35,720 bases of DNA from Desulfuromonadales bacterium (GCA_023701265.1 JAMPXI010000011.1:1-35720); one strand, 5' to 3'; counted from the stretch's first letter, positions 26,895 through 34,754 are shown. Made by a program: numbers and translations. Notes: generated from the sequence alone by a model not told the origin.

Positions 26895-27644
26895 ATGCCG
26901 TCTGTCGGCTCCGATATCAACTTGTGGATTGCCTTTACTGCCGGCATCCTGTCCTTTTTTTCTCCCTGCGTGCTGCCGCTGATCCCGTCCTATCTGACCT
27001 ACATCACCGGTCTCTCCTTCGGTCAATTGCAGGAGGCGCATCCCGGGCCCAAGGTCCGGCTGATCGTTGTGGCCCACTCGCTGACCTTCATTCTCGGCTT
27101 TTCCGTGGTGTTCATCACCCTCGGCGGGATCGTCGGCCTTGCTTCATCAGGATTTCAGGAGCATCTGCGCACTGGCCTGGTCTGGGTCGAGCGGATCGGC
27201 GGCCTGCTGATCATCCTCTTTGGCATCCACCTCACCGGGCTGTTTCATTTTGGCGTTCTGCTCGGGGAGAAGCGCATTCATCTGCACGACAAGCCGACGG
27301 GTTATTTCGGCACTTTCATTGTCGGTCTGGCTTTTGCCGCCGGTTGGACCCCGTGCATCGGGCCGATCCTCGCCTCGATTCTGATGATCGCCGCCACCTC
27401 GGGGCAAGCCGGGCATGGCCTCTGGCTGCTGACCGTCTACTCCGCCGGGCTCGGCATCCCGTTTCTCGTCGCCGGGCTGCTTTTCCACCACTTTCTCAGC
27501 TTCTTCCAGCACTTTCGCAAGCATATCCGCCTGACCGAAATCGTCACCGGCGCCCTGCTCATTGCTGTCGGCCTGCTGCTCGTCTCCGGCAAGCTCGGCT
27601 GGCTGACCATGCAGCTTTATCGATGGCTGCCAGTAACGGGATAG
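26895..27644 (+). CDS. ccdA: CcdA-family transmembrane thiol reductant carrier
   Basis: A 249-residue membrane protein of the CcdA/DsbD-beta family with six predicted helices. The two redox cysteines are C25 (FFSPCVLPLIP) and C154 (GWTPCIGPIL), each in the conserved Ser/Thr-Pro-Cys context. It carries reducing equivalents from cytoplasmic thioredoxin across the inner membrane to the TlpA-like partner encoded 3 nt upstream, supporting cytochrome c maturation, consistent with a cytochrome-rich respiring cell. Short gap, same strand: one operon. A 94-bp hairpin element follows the stop by 28 nt. Confidence 0.93.
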   Translation: MPSVGSDINLWIAFTAGILSFFSPCVLPLIPSYLTYITGLSFGQLQEAHPGPKVRLIVVAHSLTFILGFSVVFITLGGIVGLASSGFQEHLRTGLVWVERIGGLLIILFGIHLTGLFHFGVLLGEKRIHLHDKPTGYFGTFIVGLAFAAGWTPCIGPILASILMIAATSGQAGHGLWLLTVYSAGLGIPFLVAGLLFHHFLSFFQHFRKHIRLTEIVTGALLIAVGLLLVSGKLGWLTMQLYRWLPVTG

Positions 27645-27672
27645 CAGAGTCTATATTACCCTTCTCACCCTT

Positions 27673-27766
27673 GTTCGTGGTCCGGCAAAGATTGCCGCCA
27701 GCGGATAGATTGTCTGAAGCGCAGCAAGTTTCTGTCCGCCAAGGCAAGTTTTGCCGGACCACGAAC
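27673..27766. repeat. 94-bp long-hairpin element between ccdA and fur
   Basis: A perfect 17-bp inverted repeat, GTTCGTGGTCCGGCAAA (27673-27689) against 27750-27766, encloses further pairing: TTGCC with GGCAA and GCGGATAG (27701-27708) with CTGTCCGC (27732-27739). The whole folds as one long interrupted stem with a ~23-nt loop. No T-run follows, so it is not a standard terminator; it resembles a REP- or MITE-type element and could still block run-on into fur. Confidence 0.7.
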
Positions 27767-27784
27767 TCCAAACGGATTTAACCC

Positions 27785-27813
27785 TTGACTTTCCTTCCCT
27801 GTCGCGCTTAAAT
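27785..27813 (+). promoter_or_regulatory. fur promoter
   Basis: TTGACT (27785-27790), 17-nt spacer, TTAAAT (27808-27813). Transcription should start near 27820, inside the palindrome that follows, with a ~20-nt leader carrying GAGGGTGG. Confidence 0.75.
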
Positions 27814-27829
27814 TGAAATTCAATTTCAA
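27813..27829. promoter_or_regulatory. Fur-type operator at fur promoter
   Basis: TTGAAATTCAATTTCAA is a perfect palindrome with a single central base. Its 7-1-7 core TGAAATT-C-AATTTCA has the geometry of Fur/PerR boxes (TGATAAT-N-ATTATCA). It covers the start point of fur, as expected for autorepression. Confidence 0.75.
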
Positions 27830-27839
27830 GAGGGTGGCA

Positions 27840-28322
27840 ATGACCGATCAGAGCGCCAAGGACAACTTCCGTTCCTACCTTGCCACGCAAGGACTCAAAT
27901 CAACCCGCCAGCGGGACATCATCCTCGACGAGTTCCTGCGTGCCGGTGCGCACCTCTCCACCGAGGAGCTCTACCTGCGCTTGCGCGAGCAGCATCCGCA
28001 CATCGGCTACGCCACCGTTCATCGTACCCTGAAGCTCTTTGCCGAATGCGGGATTGCCGAGCCATGCCATTTTGGCGACGGTCAGACCCGTTATGAATCA
28101 AGCGCAGGGGAGGAGCACCACGATCATCTGATCTGCACCGACTGCGGGGCTATCGTCGAGTTCGAGAATCCGCAGATCGAGGCATTGCAGGAATCGGTTG
28201 CCAGTCAACACGGATTCCTCATCGAACGGCACCGCCTGGAATTGTATGGGCGCTGCCAGCAATGTCAGGTTTTTAAGAATGTTGTGGACACGGGGCGCAA
28301 CGAACGATCCTCGTCCCGCTAG
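27840..28322 (+). CDS. fur: Ferric uptake regulator Fur
   Basis: A 160-residue Fur-family metal-dependent repressor. The N-terminal winged helix spans ~8-85, with the recognition helix in GYATVHRTLKLF. The metal site HHDHLICTDCG closely follows that of E. coli Fur (HHDHLICLDCG), and a second CxxC (CQQC) near the end completes a structural zinc site. This, and the feoB gene downstream, favour Fur over PerR or Zur. ATG 27840 follows GAGGGTGG; the in-frame ATG at 27813 lies inside the operator and is unlikely. The gene has its own promoter and a palindromic operator. The stop codon falls in one arm of a hairpin (28313-28353). Confidence 0.9.
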   Translation: MTDQSAKDNFRSYLATQGLKSTRQRDIILDEFLRAGAHLSTEELYLRLREQHPHIGYATVHRTLKLFAECGIAEPCHFGDGQTRYESSAGEEHHDHLICTDCGAIVEFENPQIEALQESVASQHGFLIERHRLELYGRCQQCQVFKNVVDTGRNERSSSR

Positions 28323-28353
28323 AAACTCGCTGCGCTCAGACATCTATCGGGAC
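28313..28353. repeat. Inverted repeat across the fur stop codon
   Basis: GTCCCGCTAG (28313-28322) pairs with CTATCGGGAC (28344-28353), ten bases with one mismatch, loop 21 nt. The left arm ends with the fur stop TAG. No T-run follows, so intrinsic termination is doubtful. Confidence 0.45.
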
Positions 28354-28421
28354 TGTGGTCATCCCTTGCACCCCGTATTGTTTGGGATTTGAATGTCCAG
28401 ATAGTTATCCTTGTGCCACGT

Positions 28422-28438
28422 TTGAAATTGATTATCAA
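28422..28438. promoter_or_regulatory. Fur-type operator upstream of feoB
   Basis: TTGAAATTGATTATCAA has a 7-1-7 core TGAAATT-G-ATTATCA whose right half is the canonical ATTATCA. It lies 21 nt before the feoB start and overlaps a likely promoter (TTGTGC 28411-28416, 16-nt spacer, TATCAA 28433-28438). Iron-replete Fur should repress feoB here. Confidence 0.75.
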
Positions 28439-28458
28439 TAACAACGAAAGCAGCCATT

Positions 28459-30417
28459 GTGACTCCTTTGCATAAAGAATTCGGGGGCGAGAAGAAAATC
28501 GTTCTGGTCGGCTGTCCAAACGTCGGCAAAAGCGTGGTCTTCAACAGTCTTACCGGGGCCTATACCACGGTCTCCAACTACCCGGGCACATCGGTCGAGG
28601 TATCGCGCGGTCACTGCCAGATTGCCGGCGAGCAGTATCAGGTTCTTGACACCCCGGGGATGTATTCCCTGCTGCCGATCACCGAAGAAGAGCGGGTCGG
28701 CCGTCGCATCCTCTTCGAGGAAGATCCGCACGTCGTCATTCATGTGGTCGACGCGCGCAACCTCGAACGAATGCTGCCGATGACCATCCAGTTGATTGAA
28801 GCCGGGCTGCCGGTCCTGCTGCTGGTCAATATCATTGACGAGGCCGAAAGGATCGGCATGCGCATCGACATCGCGCTGCTCGATGAAAAACTCGGGATCC
28901 CGGTGGTCGGCGCGGCCATCGGCCGCAAGCGCGGGTTGAGGGAATTGCGGCAAGCCATCGCCGATTATCGGCCTCGGCGGGCGACATTCAGTTATGCCGC
29001 CGATCTCGAAAGAGATATTCAGCGCGTCACCGGACTGATGCACGGCAAATACCGTCTGGAGTGCCGCAGCCTGGCGTTGATGCTGATGCAACGTGACGAA
29101 GAAGTGCAAAAAATGGTGCTGGCTGGCGAGGGGGAACGCGCCGCCGGCATCGCCGAAATGGTCAATATCGTGGTCTTCGAGCGTCGCGTCGATCTGCATC
29201 TGCGCATCAGCCTTGAGCGCAAGCGCATCTGTAAAGGGTTGCTCGACGGGGTGGTTTCTCTGCGGGAGGGGGGCCGGCCGGCGTTTGCCGAACGTTTGTC
29301 GGCGCTGACCATGAACCCCTGGACTGGCGTACCGCTATTGCTGCTGGTTCTCTACTTTGGTCTTTACAAGTTTGTTGGCGGCTTCGGCGCCGGCACCGTG
29401 GTTGATCTCCTCGAGGGGACGATCTTCGAAGAACATCTCAACCCGTGGGCGATCGCCTGGTTCGAGCAGCACGTCCCCTGGTACTGGCTGCGCGAACTGG
29501 TGGTCGGCGAATACGGGCTGTTCACTCTCGGCGTGCGCTACGCGGTGGCGATCATCCTGCCGATCGTCGGGACCTTTTTCATCGCTTTCGCCATGATCGA
29601 GGACAGCGGCTATTTCCCGCGCCTGGCGATGCTGGTCGACCGGGTCTTCAAGCGCATCGGCCTGAACGGCCGCGCGGTGATTCCGATGGTCCTCGGATTC
29701 GGCTGCGATACCATGGCCACCGTGGTGACACGCACCCTTGAAACAGTCCGCGAGCGGATTCTCGCCACCCTGTTGCTGACGCTGGCCATCCCCTGCAGCG
29801 CCCAGATGGGAGTGATCCTCGGGCTCCTCTCGGGAGTGCCGGGGGCGTTGGCGGTCTGGATTGCCAGCCTGACCGGCATCTTCCTGCTGGTCGGCCTGTT
29901 GGCGGCCAGGGTGATGCCGGGGGAACGGCCGATGTTCTACATGGAAATCCCGCCGATGCGACTGCCGCAGCCGCGCAATGTCCTGGTCAAGACCCTGACC
30001 CGCATGCAGTGGTACTTTCTGGAGATCTTCCCGCTGTTCATGATTGCCTCGGTGCTGCTCTGGGCCGGCAAGCTCAGTGGCGCGCTCGGCTGGCTGGTCG
30101 ATGTCATGCAGCCGGTCATGCATCTGCTCGGATTGCCGAAGGAGACGGCCGCGGCGTTCATCATCGGGTTTTTCCGCCGCGACTTCGGGGCGGCCGGACT
30201 CTATGACCTGCAGACCAATGGCTTGCTCAGTCCGGTGCAGCTGACCGTCGCCGCGGTGACCCTGACCCTGTTTGTCCCTTGCGTGGCGCAGTTCCTGGTC
30301 ATGAAGAAGGAACGCGGCTGGAAGGTTTCACTGATCATTTTCGTGGTGGTCACCGCTCTGGCCTTTAGTGTTGGTTTCGGCCTCAACCGCCTGTTGCTGG
30401 TCACCGGGATCCTCTGA
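28459..30417 (+). CDS. feoB: Ferrous iron transporter FeoB
   Basis: A 652-residue inner-membrane Fe(II) importer. The cytoplasmic G domain shows G1 GCPNVGKS (18-25), G2 around YPGTSVEV, G3 DTPG (64-67) and G4 N124-I-I-D127. A helical linker follows to ~285, then the membrane part with two Gate-like halves and FFRRDFGAAGLY near the second. It is shorter than E. coli FeoB (773), lacking the C-terminal cytoplasmic extension. GTG 28459 is the first plausible start after the Fur box; only GAAAG stands in place of a ribosome site, so the start is the least certain part. The stop TGA overlaps the ATG of the next small gene. In strictly anaerobic or iron-reducing relatives this is the main iron importer. 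Confidence 0.94.
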   Translation: MTPLHKEFGGEKKIVLVGCPNVGKSVVFNSLTGAYTTVSNYPGTSVEVSRGHCQIAGEQYQVLDTPGMYSLLPITEEERVGRRILFEEDPHVVIHVVDARNLERMLPMTIQLIEAGLPVLLLVNIIDEAERIGMRIDIALLDEKLGIPVVGAAIGRKRGLRELRQAIADYRPRRATFSYAADLERDIQRVTGLMHGKYRLECRSLALMLMQRDEEVQKMVLAGEGERAAGIAEMVNIVVFERRVDLHLRISLERKRICKGLLDGVVSLREGGRPAFAERLSALTMNPWTGVPLLLLVLYFGLYKFVGGFGAGTVVDLLEGTIFEEHLNPWAIAWFEQHVPWYWLRELVVGEYGLFTLGVRYAVAIILPIVGTFFIAFAMIEDSGYFPRLAMLVDRVFKRIGLNGRAVIPMVLGFGCDTMATVVTRTLETVRERILATLLLTLAIPCSAQMGVILGLLSGVPGALAVWIASLTGIFLLVGLLAARVMPGERPMFYMEIPPMRLPQPRNVLVKTLTRMQWYFLEIFPLFMIASVLLWAGKLSGALGWLVDVMQPVMHLLGLPKETAAAFIIGFFRRDFGAAGLYDLQTNGLLSPVQLTVAAVTLTLFVPCVAQFLVMKKERGWKVSLIIFVVVTALAFSVGFGLNRLLLVTGIL

Positions 30418-30593
30418 TGAAGTGCACCTTTTGCGAACATGAACTGACGCCGGAAATGCTGCGCGAAGAGGGGTGCGGCGCCTGCATGGGCGGCTGCCGC
30501 AAAATCCACTGCCCGTATTGCGGACAGGAAAATCCTGTCGTGCCTGAATTTTTCGATAAACTGATCAAACGGAACACCAGGGAAAGGAAGTAA
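30417..30593 (+). CDS. Small Cys-rich zinc-ribbon-like protein in feo operon
   Basis: A 58-residue reading frame that starts on the last base of the feoB stop (TGATG) and ends 3 nt before the next gene. It has seven cysteines in three groups: CTFC (3-6), CGACMGGC (20-27) and CPYC (32-35), plus H8 and H31, followed by a basic tail (KLIKRNTRERK). The CxxC...CxxC layout suggests a zinc ribbon, but an Fe-S or Fe(II)-binding role is possible. It is not the membrane-anchored FeoB-associated Cys-rich protein family, because there is no hydrophobic helix. It may stand in for FeoC or handle iron at the cytoplasmic face of FeoB. No family name is claimed. The tight coupling on both sides argues that it is real. 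Confidence 0.78.
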   Translation: MKCTFCEHELTPEMLREEGCGACMGGCRKIHCPYCGQENPVVPEFFDKLIKRNTRERK

Positions 30594-30596
30594 GCC

Positions 30597-31250
30597 ATGA
30601 GAGTATCGGCCAAGGCCGAAGAGATCCTTGAAGCGCTGTGGATCGTTACCGAGGAGCAGGGAGCAGTCGCCGCTGATTTTGCCGCGCTGGGAATCGAGGC
30701 GAATGATCAGGGGTTGGCGGAATTGCTGGGAGTTGCCTATGTGGAGGTGCTGGGCGAACGGGTTCGCCTGCGCCCCGAGGGGCGGGACGAGGCACGCATG
30801 ACCGTGCGTCGCCACCGTCTGGCCGAGCGACTGATGATGGATATCCTCGACATCCAGGGCCCACCCGGTGATGATCGGGCCTGCGAATTCGAGCATCTGC
30901 TGCATCACGGGGTCGACACCAAGATCTGCACGCTGCTCAACCACCCGACGACCTGCCCGCACGGCAAGCCAATCCCTTCGGGAAGCTGCTGTGAACAGGC
31001 GCGGGCCAATGGTGAAGTCGGCGTAGTCGCTCTGACTGAACTGAAACCTGGAGATCCGGGTGAAATCGCCTACCTTGCCGCCGGCGACGTGCGTAAGATG
31101 CAGAAGTTGATGAGCATGGGCGTCCTTCCCGGCACGTCGGTGAAGCTGCTGCGCACTTACCCCTCCTATATTTTCAAGGTCGGTCAGTCCGAATTCGCTG
31201 TCGACGAAGAGCTGGCCCGCGAGATTTTCGTCCGCAAGGAGGTTGAATAG
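30597..31250 (+). CDS. DtxR-like metalloregulator fused to FeoA domain
   Basis: A 217-residue two-domain protein. Residues ~60-125 match the DtxR/MntR metal and dimer domain: RRHRLAERLM (H73, E77 ~ DtxR H79, E83) and ACEFEH (C96, E99, H100 ~ C102, E105, H106), then CPHGKPIP; the H98 equivalent is Asp92. Residues ~141-215 are an FeoA/SH3-like domain (GDPGEIAYLAAGD, SMGVLPGTSVKLL). The first ~58 residues should be the winged helix but recognition-helix features are hard to see. Four extra cysteines (C111, C120, C131, C132) border the domain junction. It may sense Fe(II) or Mn(II), or act on FeoB as FeoA does; no separate feoA is in the operon. GGAAAGGAAG precedes the ATG. Confidence 0.82.
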   Translation: MRVSAKAEEILEALWIVTEEQGAVAADFAALGIEANDQGLAELLGVAYVEVLGERVRLRPEGRDEARMTVRRHRLAERLMMDILDIQGPPGDDRACEFEHLLHHGVDTKICTLLNHPTTCPHGKPIPSGSCCEQARANGEVGVVALTELKPGDPGEIAYLAAGDVRKMQKLMSMGVLPGTSVKLLRTYPSYIFKVGQSEFAVDEELAREIFVRKEVE

Positions 31251-31275
31251 CTGCCATTCTCGCAGGCTTTCCTCC

Positions 31276-31304
31276 TTGCATTAGGGATTCCTTTTTCCTA
31301 TAGT
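31276..31304 (+). promoter_or_regulatory. Promoter of the actin-like gene
   Basis: TTGCAT (31276-31281), 17-nt spacer, TATAGT (31299-31304). Expected start near 31311, leaving a ~53-nt leader with GGGGAGG at 31351-31357. Confidence 0.65.
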
Positions 31305-31363
31305 GATAAGCGTTTCCGACCCGGATTCGGGTTGTTGTGATTTCAGCGATGGGGAGGCGCAGC

Positions 31364-32422
31364 TTGGAAATTCTGGGGATCGACATAGGTTTCGGTTTCA
31401 CCAAGGCGACTAACGGCAAGCAGGATCTGATCTTCAAGTCGGTGCTCGGTGAATCGACCGACATCCAGTTCCGCGAACAGATGCTGGCCAACGGTGTCGC
31501 CGAGGAGGATTACCTGCAGGTCGAAATCGACGGCAAATCGTATTTTGTCGGCGAACTGGCCGAGCGGCAGAGCAACGTCCGTTTCTTCACCCTCGACCAG
31601 GCGCAGTTCATCGGGAAATTTGCCAAGGTTCTGGCCCTGACGGCTACCGCCCGGCTGGTCAAGGGGTTTGTGCCGGTCAACCTGGTCACCGGCCTGCCGA
31701 TCGGTTCCTATCAGAAGCACAAGGATGAACTCGCCAAGCTGCTTCTCGGCGAGCATAAGGTGACGCTGGTCGACGCCTCGGGCAAGCGCGAGGAAAAGTC
31801 GATCAGCATCAGCAAGGTAAGGGTCATCCCCCAACCGTTCGGCTCCCTCTTCAATCACATGCTCAACGATCAGGGTGACCTCGCCGACAAGCGCCTGGTA
31901 CGCGAGAAGATCGGTATCATCGACGTTGGCTTCCGCACCGCCGACTACACCATCTCCGACAAGATGCGCTACTCGGAGCGCGGCAGTCGCACGACCGATT
32001 CCGGTATTGCCCGCGGCTTCAATGTGATCGCCACCAAACTGCGTGAGAACAGCGGGGTCAATGTCGAGCTCTATCGCCTTTACGAGGCGATCGACCGCGG
32101 CAGCATCAAGATCCGCGGCAAGGTCTACGATCTCAAGGGGATGACCGACCAGGTCTTCGGCCAACTGGCGACGGCCGTGGCCAACGAGGTCGATCGCCTC
32201 TGGGCCGACGATTGGGACATGGACGCGATCATCATCACCGGCGGCGGCGGGGCGGTTCTTGCCAAACATCTGCAGCCGTTGCTCAACGGTGAGGTGTTGT
32301 CAATCGACCCGAAAATCGATATGCGCCTCTACAACGTCCAGGGTTATTGCAAGTTCGGCCAGCACATATGGGGCCGCGGTGCTGCTCCGGTCCCGGCCGC
32401 ACCGGCCCCGGTCAACCCCTGA
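31364..32422 (+). CDS. ParM/StbA-like actin-family protein
   Basis: A protein of 352 residues from TTG 31364, which has GGGGAGG 6 nt upstream; GTG 31337 and ATG 31349 are in frame but lack a site. Actin-fold nucleotide motifs are in order: phosphate 1 ILGIDIGFGFTKA at the N-terminus, phosphate 2 IGIIDVGFRTADYT near residue 185, and the adenosine motif IIITGGGGAVLAKHL near 295. This matches the ParM/StbA and actin-like (ALP_N) group, which polymerises with ATP to segregate plasmids. Here it sits alone in a chromosomal setting with its own promoter; no parR-like DNA-binding partner or centromere repeat was found nearby. The C-terminus ends in an Ala/Pro tail. Role unknown: cytoskeletal, plasmid-derived relic, or segregation. 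Confidence 0.8.
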   Translation: MEILGIDIGFGFTKATNGKQDLIFKSVLGESTDIQFREQMLANGVAEEDYLQVEIDGKSYFVGELAERQSNVRFFTLDQAQFIGKFAKVLALTATARLVKGFVPVNLVTGLPIGSYQKHKDELAKLLLGEHKVTLVDASGKREEKSISISKVRVIPQPFGSLFNHMLNDQGDLADKRLVREKIGIIDVGFRTADYTISDKMRYSERGSRTTDSGIARGFNVIATKLRENSGVNVELYRLYEAIDRGSIKIRGKVYDLKGMTDQVFGQLATAVANEVDRLWADDWDMDAIIITGGGGAVLAKHLQPLLNGEVLSIDPKIDMRLYNVQGYCKFGQHIWGRGAAPVPAAPAPVNP

Positions 32423-32430
32423 GTCATCCC

Positions 32431-32457
32431 CAACGCCCCCGCACTCCGGGGGCGTTG
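32431..32457 (+). terminator. Perfect GC-rich hairpin after the actin-like gene
   Basis: CAACGCCCCCG and CGGGGGCGTTG form an 11-bp perfect stem with a CACTC loop, 8 nt after the stop codon. No T-run follows, so it may be a pause or mRNA-end stabilising stem rather than a full intrinsic terminator. Confidence 0.55.
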
Positions 32458-32528
32458 CCGGTTAGGGCACTCACAAGGGGCGCCTCTACCCGTACGGCTG
32501 ATTTGATGTTTTTCGTAAGGCAGGTCTC

Positions 32529-34754
32529 GTGCCTGCCCGGATTAACCACATGGTGACGACCCAGCAAATCCTCGATCTGTTCGATCGCCGCCGTGGCAAG
32601 GCCCTCTCTCTGCGCGATCTGCAGTCAGCCTTCGATCTCAATGCTGGCGAGCGCAAGGTGCTCTCGCGGCACCTCAAGCAGTTGGAGCACGATGGCGTGT
32701 TGACTCGCGGCAAGGGCGGAAGTTATACCCTTGCCAGTCGCGGGCGCACGCTCACCGGCAGCATTGAACTGCACCGCGACGGCTACGCCTTTGTCACCCC
32801 CGACGGCACCGACGGCAGCAGCGACCTCTTTGTCCCCGCCCGTTTCGTGCGGCCGGCGATGCATGGCGACCGCGTGCTGGTCAGTGTCGAGCGTAGCCTG
32901 CGCGGGGGGCGGCCGGAGGGTCGGATCGTCCGGGTGCTGGAGCGAGCGCATACCACGCTGCTCGGACGCTTCGAAGTCGTTCATGATGTTGCCAGGGTGG
33001 TGCCGATCGATCCCGAGCTTCGCGAGAGCTTCCTGGTACCGCCCGGTGGAGAAGGGGGGGCGGGCGCCGGCGAGGTGGTGATGGTATGCATCGAAACCTA
33101 TCCGGGACGAGCGCAGTCGGCCACCGCGCGGGTTGTCGAAGTGCTTGGCGCCGCCGACGATCCGGCGGTGGAAATCCGCATTGCGGCGGAACGGTTCGGA
33201 TTGCCGCGGATCTTCCCTCCCGACGTGCTGGTTGCAGCTTCCGTCATCCCCGATCAGGTTGCGGAACGGGATCTGGCCGGTCGCGAGGATCTGCGCCACC
33301 TGCCGTTCGTGACCATAGACGGCGAAACGGCAAAGGACTTCGACGATGCCGTGGCGATCGAGCGTTTACCTGGACGCGGCTACCGCCTCCGGGTGGCGAT
33401 TGCCGACGTTGCCCACTATGTTGCCGCCGGCGGTGCTATCGACCGTGAGGCTCTCAATCGCGGCACCAGTGTCTACTTCCCCGGCAGTTGCCTGCCGATG
33501 CTCCCGGAAGCCCTGAGCAACGGCATCTGTTCCCTCAATCCGCTGGTCGACCGGCTGGTTATGGTTGCCGAGCTTGATTTCAACGATCGCGGCCAGCGCC
33601 ATGAGGCGCGTTTTTACGCCGGTGTCATCCACAGCCGGGCACGCCTGACCTATACCGAAGTGGCGAAAATCCTGGTCGACCGTGACCCGGAAGTCCGTAC
33701 AGCCTACGCTCCCCTGGTTGAACTGCTCGAAGTCATGAAGGAGCTGGCCGAGCTGCGCATCGCCCGCCGCCATGAACGCGGCAGCCTCGACTTCGACCTT
33801 CCCGAGGCGGAAATCGTCCTTGGCCTGCGTGGCCGTCCCGAACAGATCATCCGCACCGAACGCAATCTCGCCCACCGCCTGATCGAGGAGTTCATGCTGG
33901 CGGCCAATGAAGCGGTTGCCGAATGGCTCGACCGCCAGCGGGTGCCTTTGGTCTTCCGCATTCATGAACCACCCTCCGAGGAGAAACTGGCCACCTTCCA
34001 GGAGTTCATCGCCCACTTCAATCAAGGGCTGGCGATTCCTGTCGAAGGGATCAAGCCGAAGCTGCTGCAGGAATTTCTTGAACGGGTCGCCGGCACCCCG
34101 GAAGAAAAGCTGATCAATCATGTCCTGCTGCGCAGTCTCCCCCAGGCCCGCTACGCCGTGGAGAATCGCGGACACTTTGGTCTGGCCGCCGACTGCTACT
34201 GCCACTTCACCTCGCCGATCCGCCGTTATCCCGATCTGATCGTCCATCGACTGCTGCGTCGCCAGCTCCCGCTCCCGGGTGAGCGTGACGCCCACCTGCC
34301 GGCCACGCTGGAAGAGATCGCCGAGCGCTCCTCGTACTGCGAACGGCGGGCGATGGACGCCGAGCGCGATATCGTCAGCCTCAAGAAGTGCCAATTCATG
34401 CAGGAACGGATTGGCGAAGAACATCGCGGTTTCGTGGTTTCGGTGCAGCCCTTCGGCTTCTTCGTCGAATTGGAGGAGATCTTCGTCGAGGGGCTGGTCC
34501 ATGTCTCGGCCCTGACCGATGATTATTACCAGTTTGACGAGACCACCCACAGTCTGACCGGGACGAGCCGGCGCCGCCGTTTCACCATCGGTGACCCGGT
34601 GGTTGTCACGGTTCATCGGGTCGATCTGGATCGACGCGAGATCGACTTACGCCTAAGCGGCGAACAGCCTCCACAGCCCGCCCGCCGCCTCTCTCCTCGG
34701 TCTGCCCGGGACTCGCTCAGCTCTCAGAATTCAGCCCGTCGGAGGCGCCGGTGA
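32529..34754 (+). CDS. rnr: Ribonuclease R
   Basis: Processive 3'-5' exoribonuclease of the RNase II/R family that can degrade structured RNA. From GTG 32529 it has 741 residues: an N-terminal winged helix (~10-75; typical of RNase R and not RNase II), two cold-shock domains (~80-250), the RNB catalytic domain from ~260 with the metal-binding aspartates in DGETAKDFDDAVAI, an S1 domain near 640-715, and a basic tail ending in five arginines. GTG has GTAAGGCAGG before it; the in-frame ATG at 32550 has no site. The stop TGA overlaps the GTG of ribF. Some relatives annotate this as VacB. Placed after the actin-like gene, separated by a hairpin. Confidence 0.94.
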   Translation: MPARINHMVTTQQILDLFDRRRGKALSLRDLQSAFDLNAGERKVLSRHLKQLEHDGVLTRGKGGSYTLASRGRTLTGSIELHRDGYAFVTPDGTDGSSDLFVPARFVRPAMHGDRVLVSVERSLRGGRPEGRIVRVLERAHTTLLGRFEVVHDVARVVPIDPELRESFLVPPGGEGGAGAGEVVMVCIETYPGRAQSATARVVEVLGAADDPAVEIRIAAERFGLPRIFPPDVLVAASVIPDQVAERDLAGREDLRHLPFVTIDGETAKDFDDAVAIERLPGRGYRLRVAIADVAHYVAAGGAIDREALNRGTSVYFPGSCLPMLPEALSNGICSLNPLVDRLVMVAELDFNDRGQRHEARFYAGVIHSRARLTYTEVAKILVDRDPEVRTAYAPLVELLEVMKELAELRIARRHERGSLDFDLPEAEIVLGLRGRPEQIIRTERNLAHRLIEEFMLAANEAVAEWLDRQRVPLVFRIHEPPSEEKLATFQEFIAHFNQGLAIPVEGIKPKLLQEFLERVAGTPEEKLINHVLLRSLPQARYAVENRGHFGLAADCYCHFTSPIRRYPDLIVHRLLRRQLPLPGERDAHLPATLEEIAERSSYCERRAMDAERDIVSLKKCQFMQERIGEEHRGFVVSVQPFGFFVELEEIFVEGLVHVSALTDDYYQFDETTHSLTGTSRRRRFTIGDPVVVTVHRVDLDRREIDLRLSGEQPPQPARRLSPRSARDSLSSQNSARRRRR

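Noticed and set aside
33366-34616. 416-codon minus frame opposite rnr
   Set aside because: Antisense shadow of RNase R.
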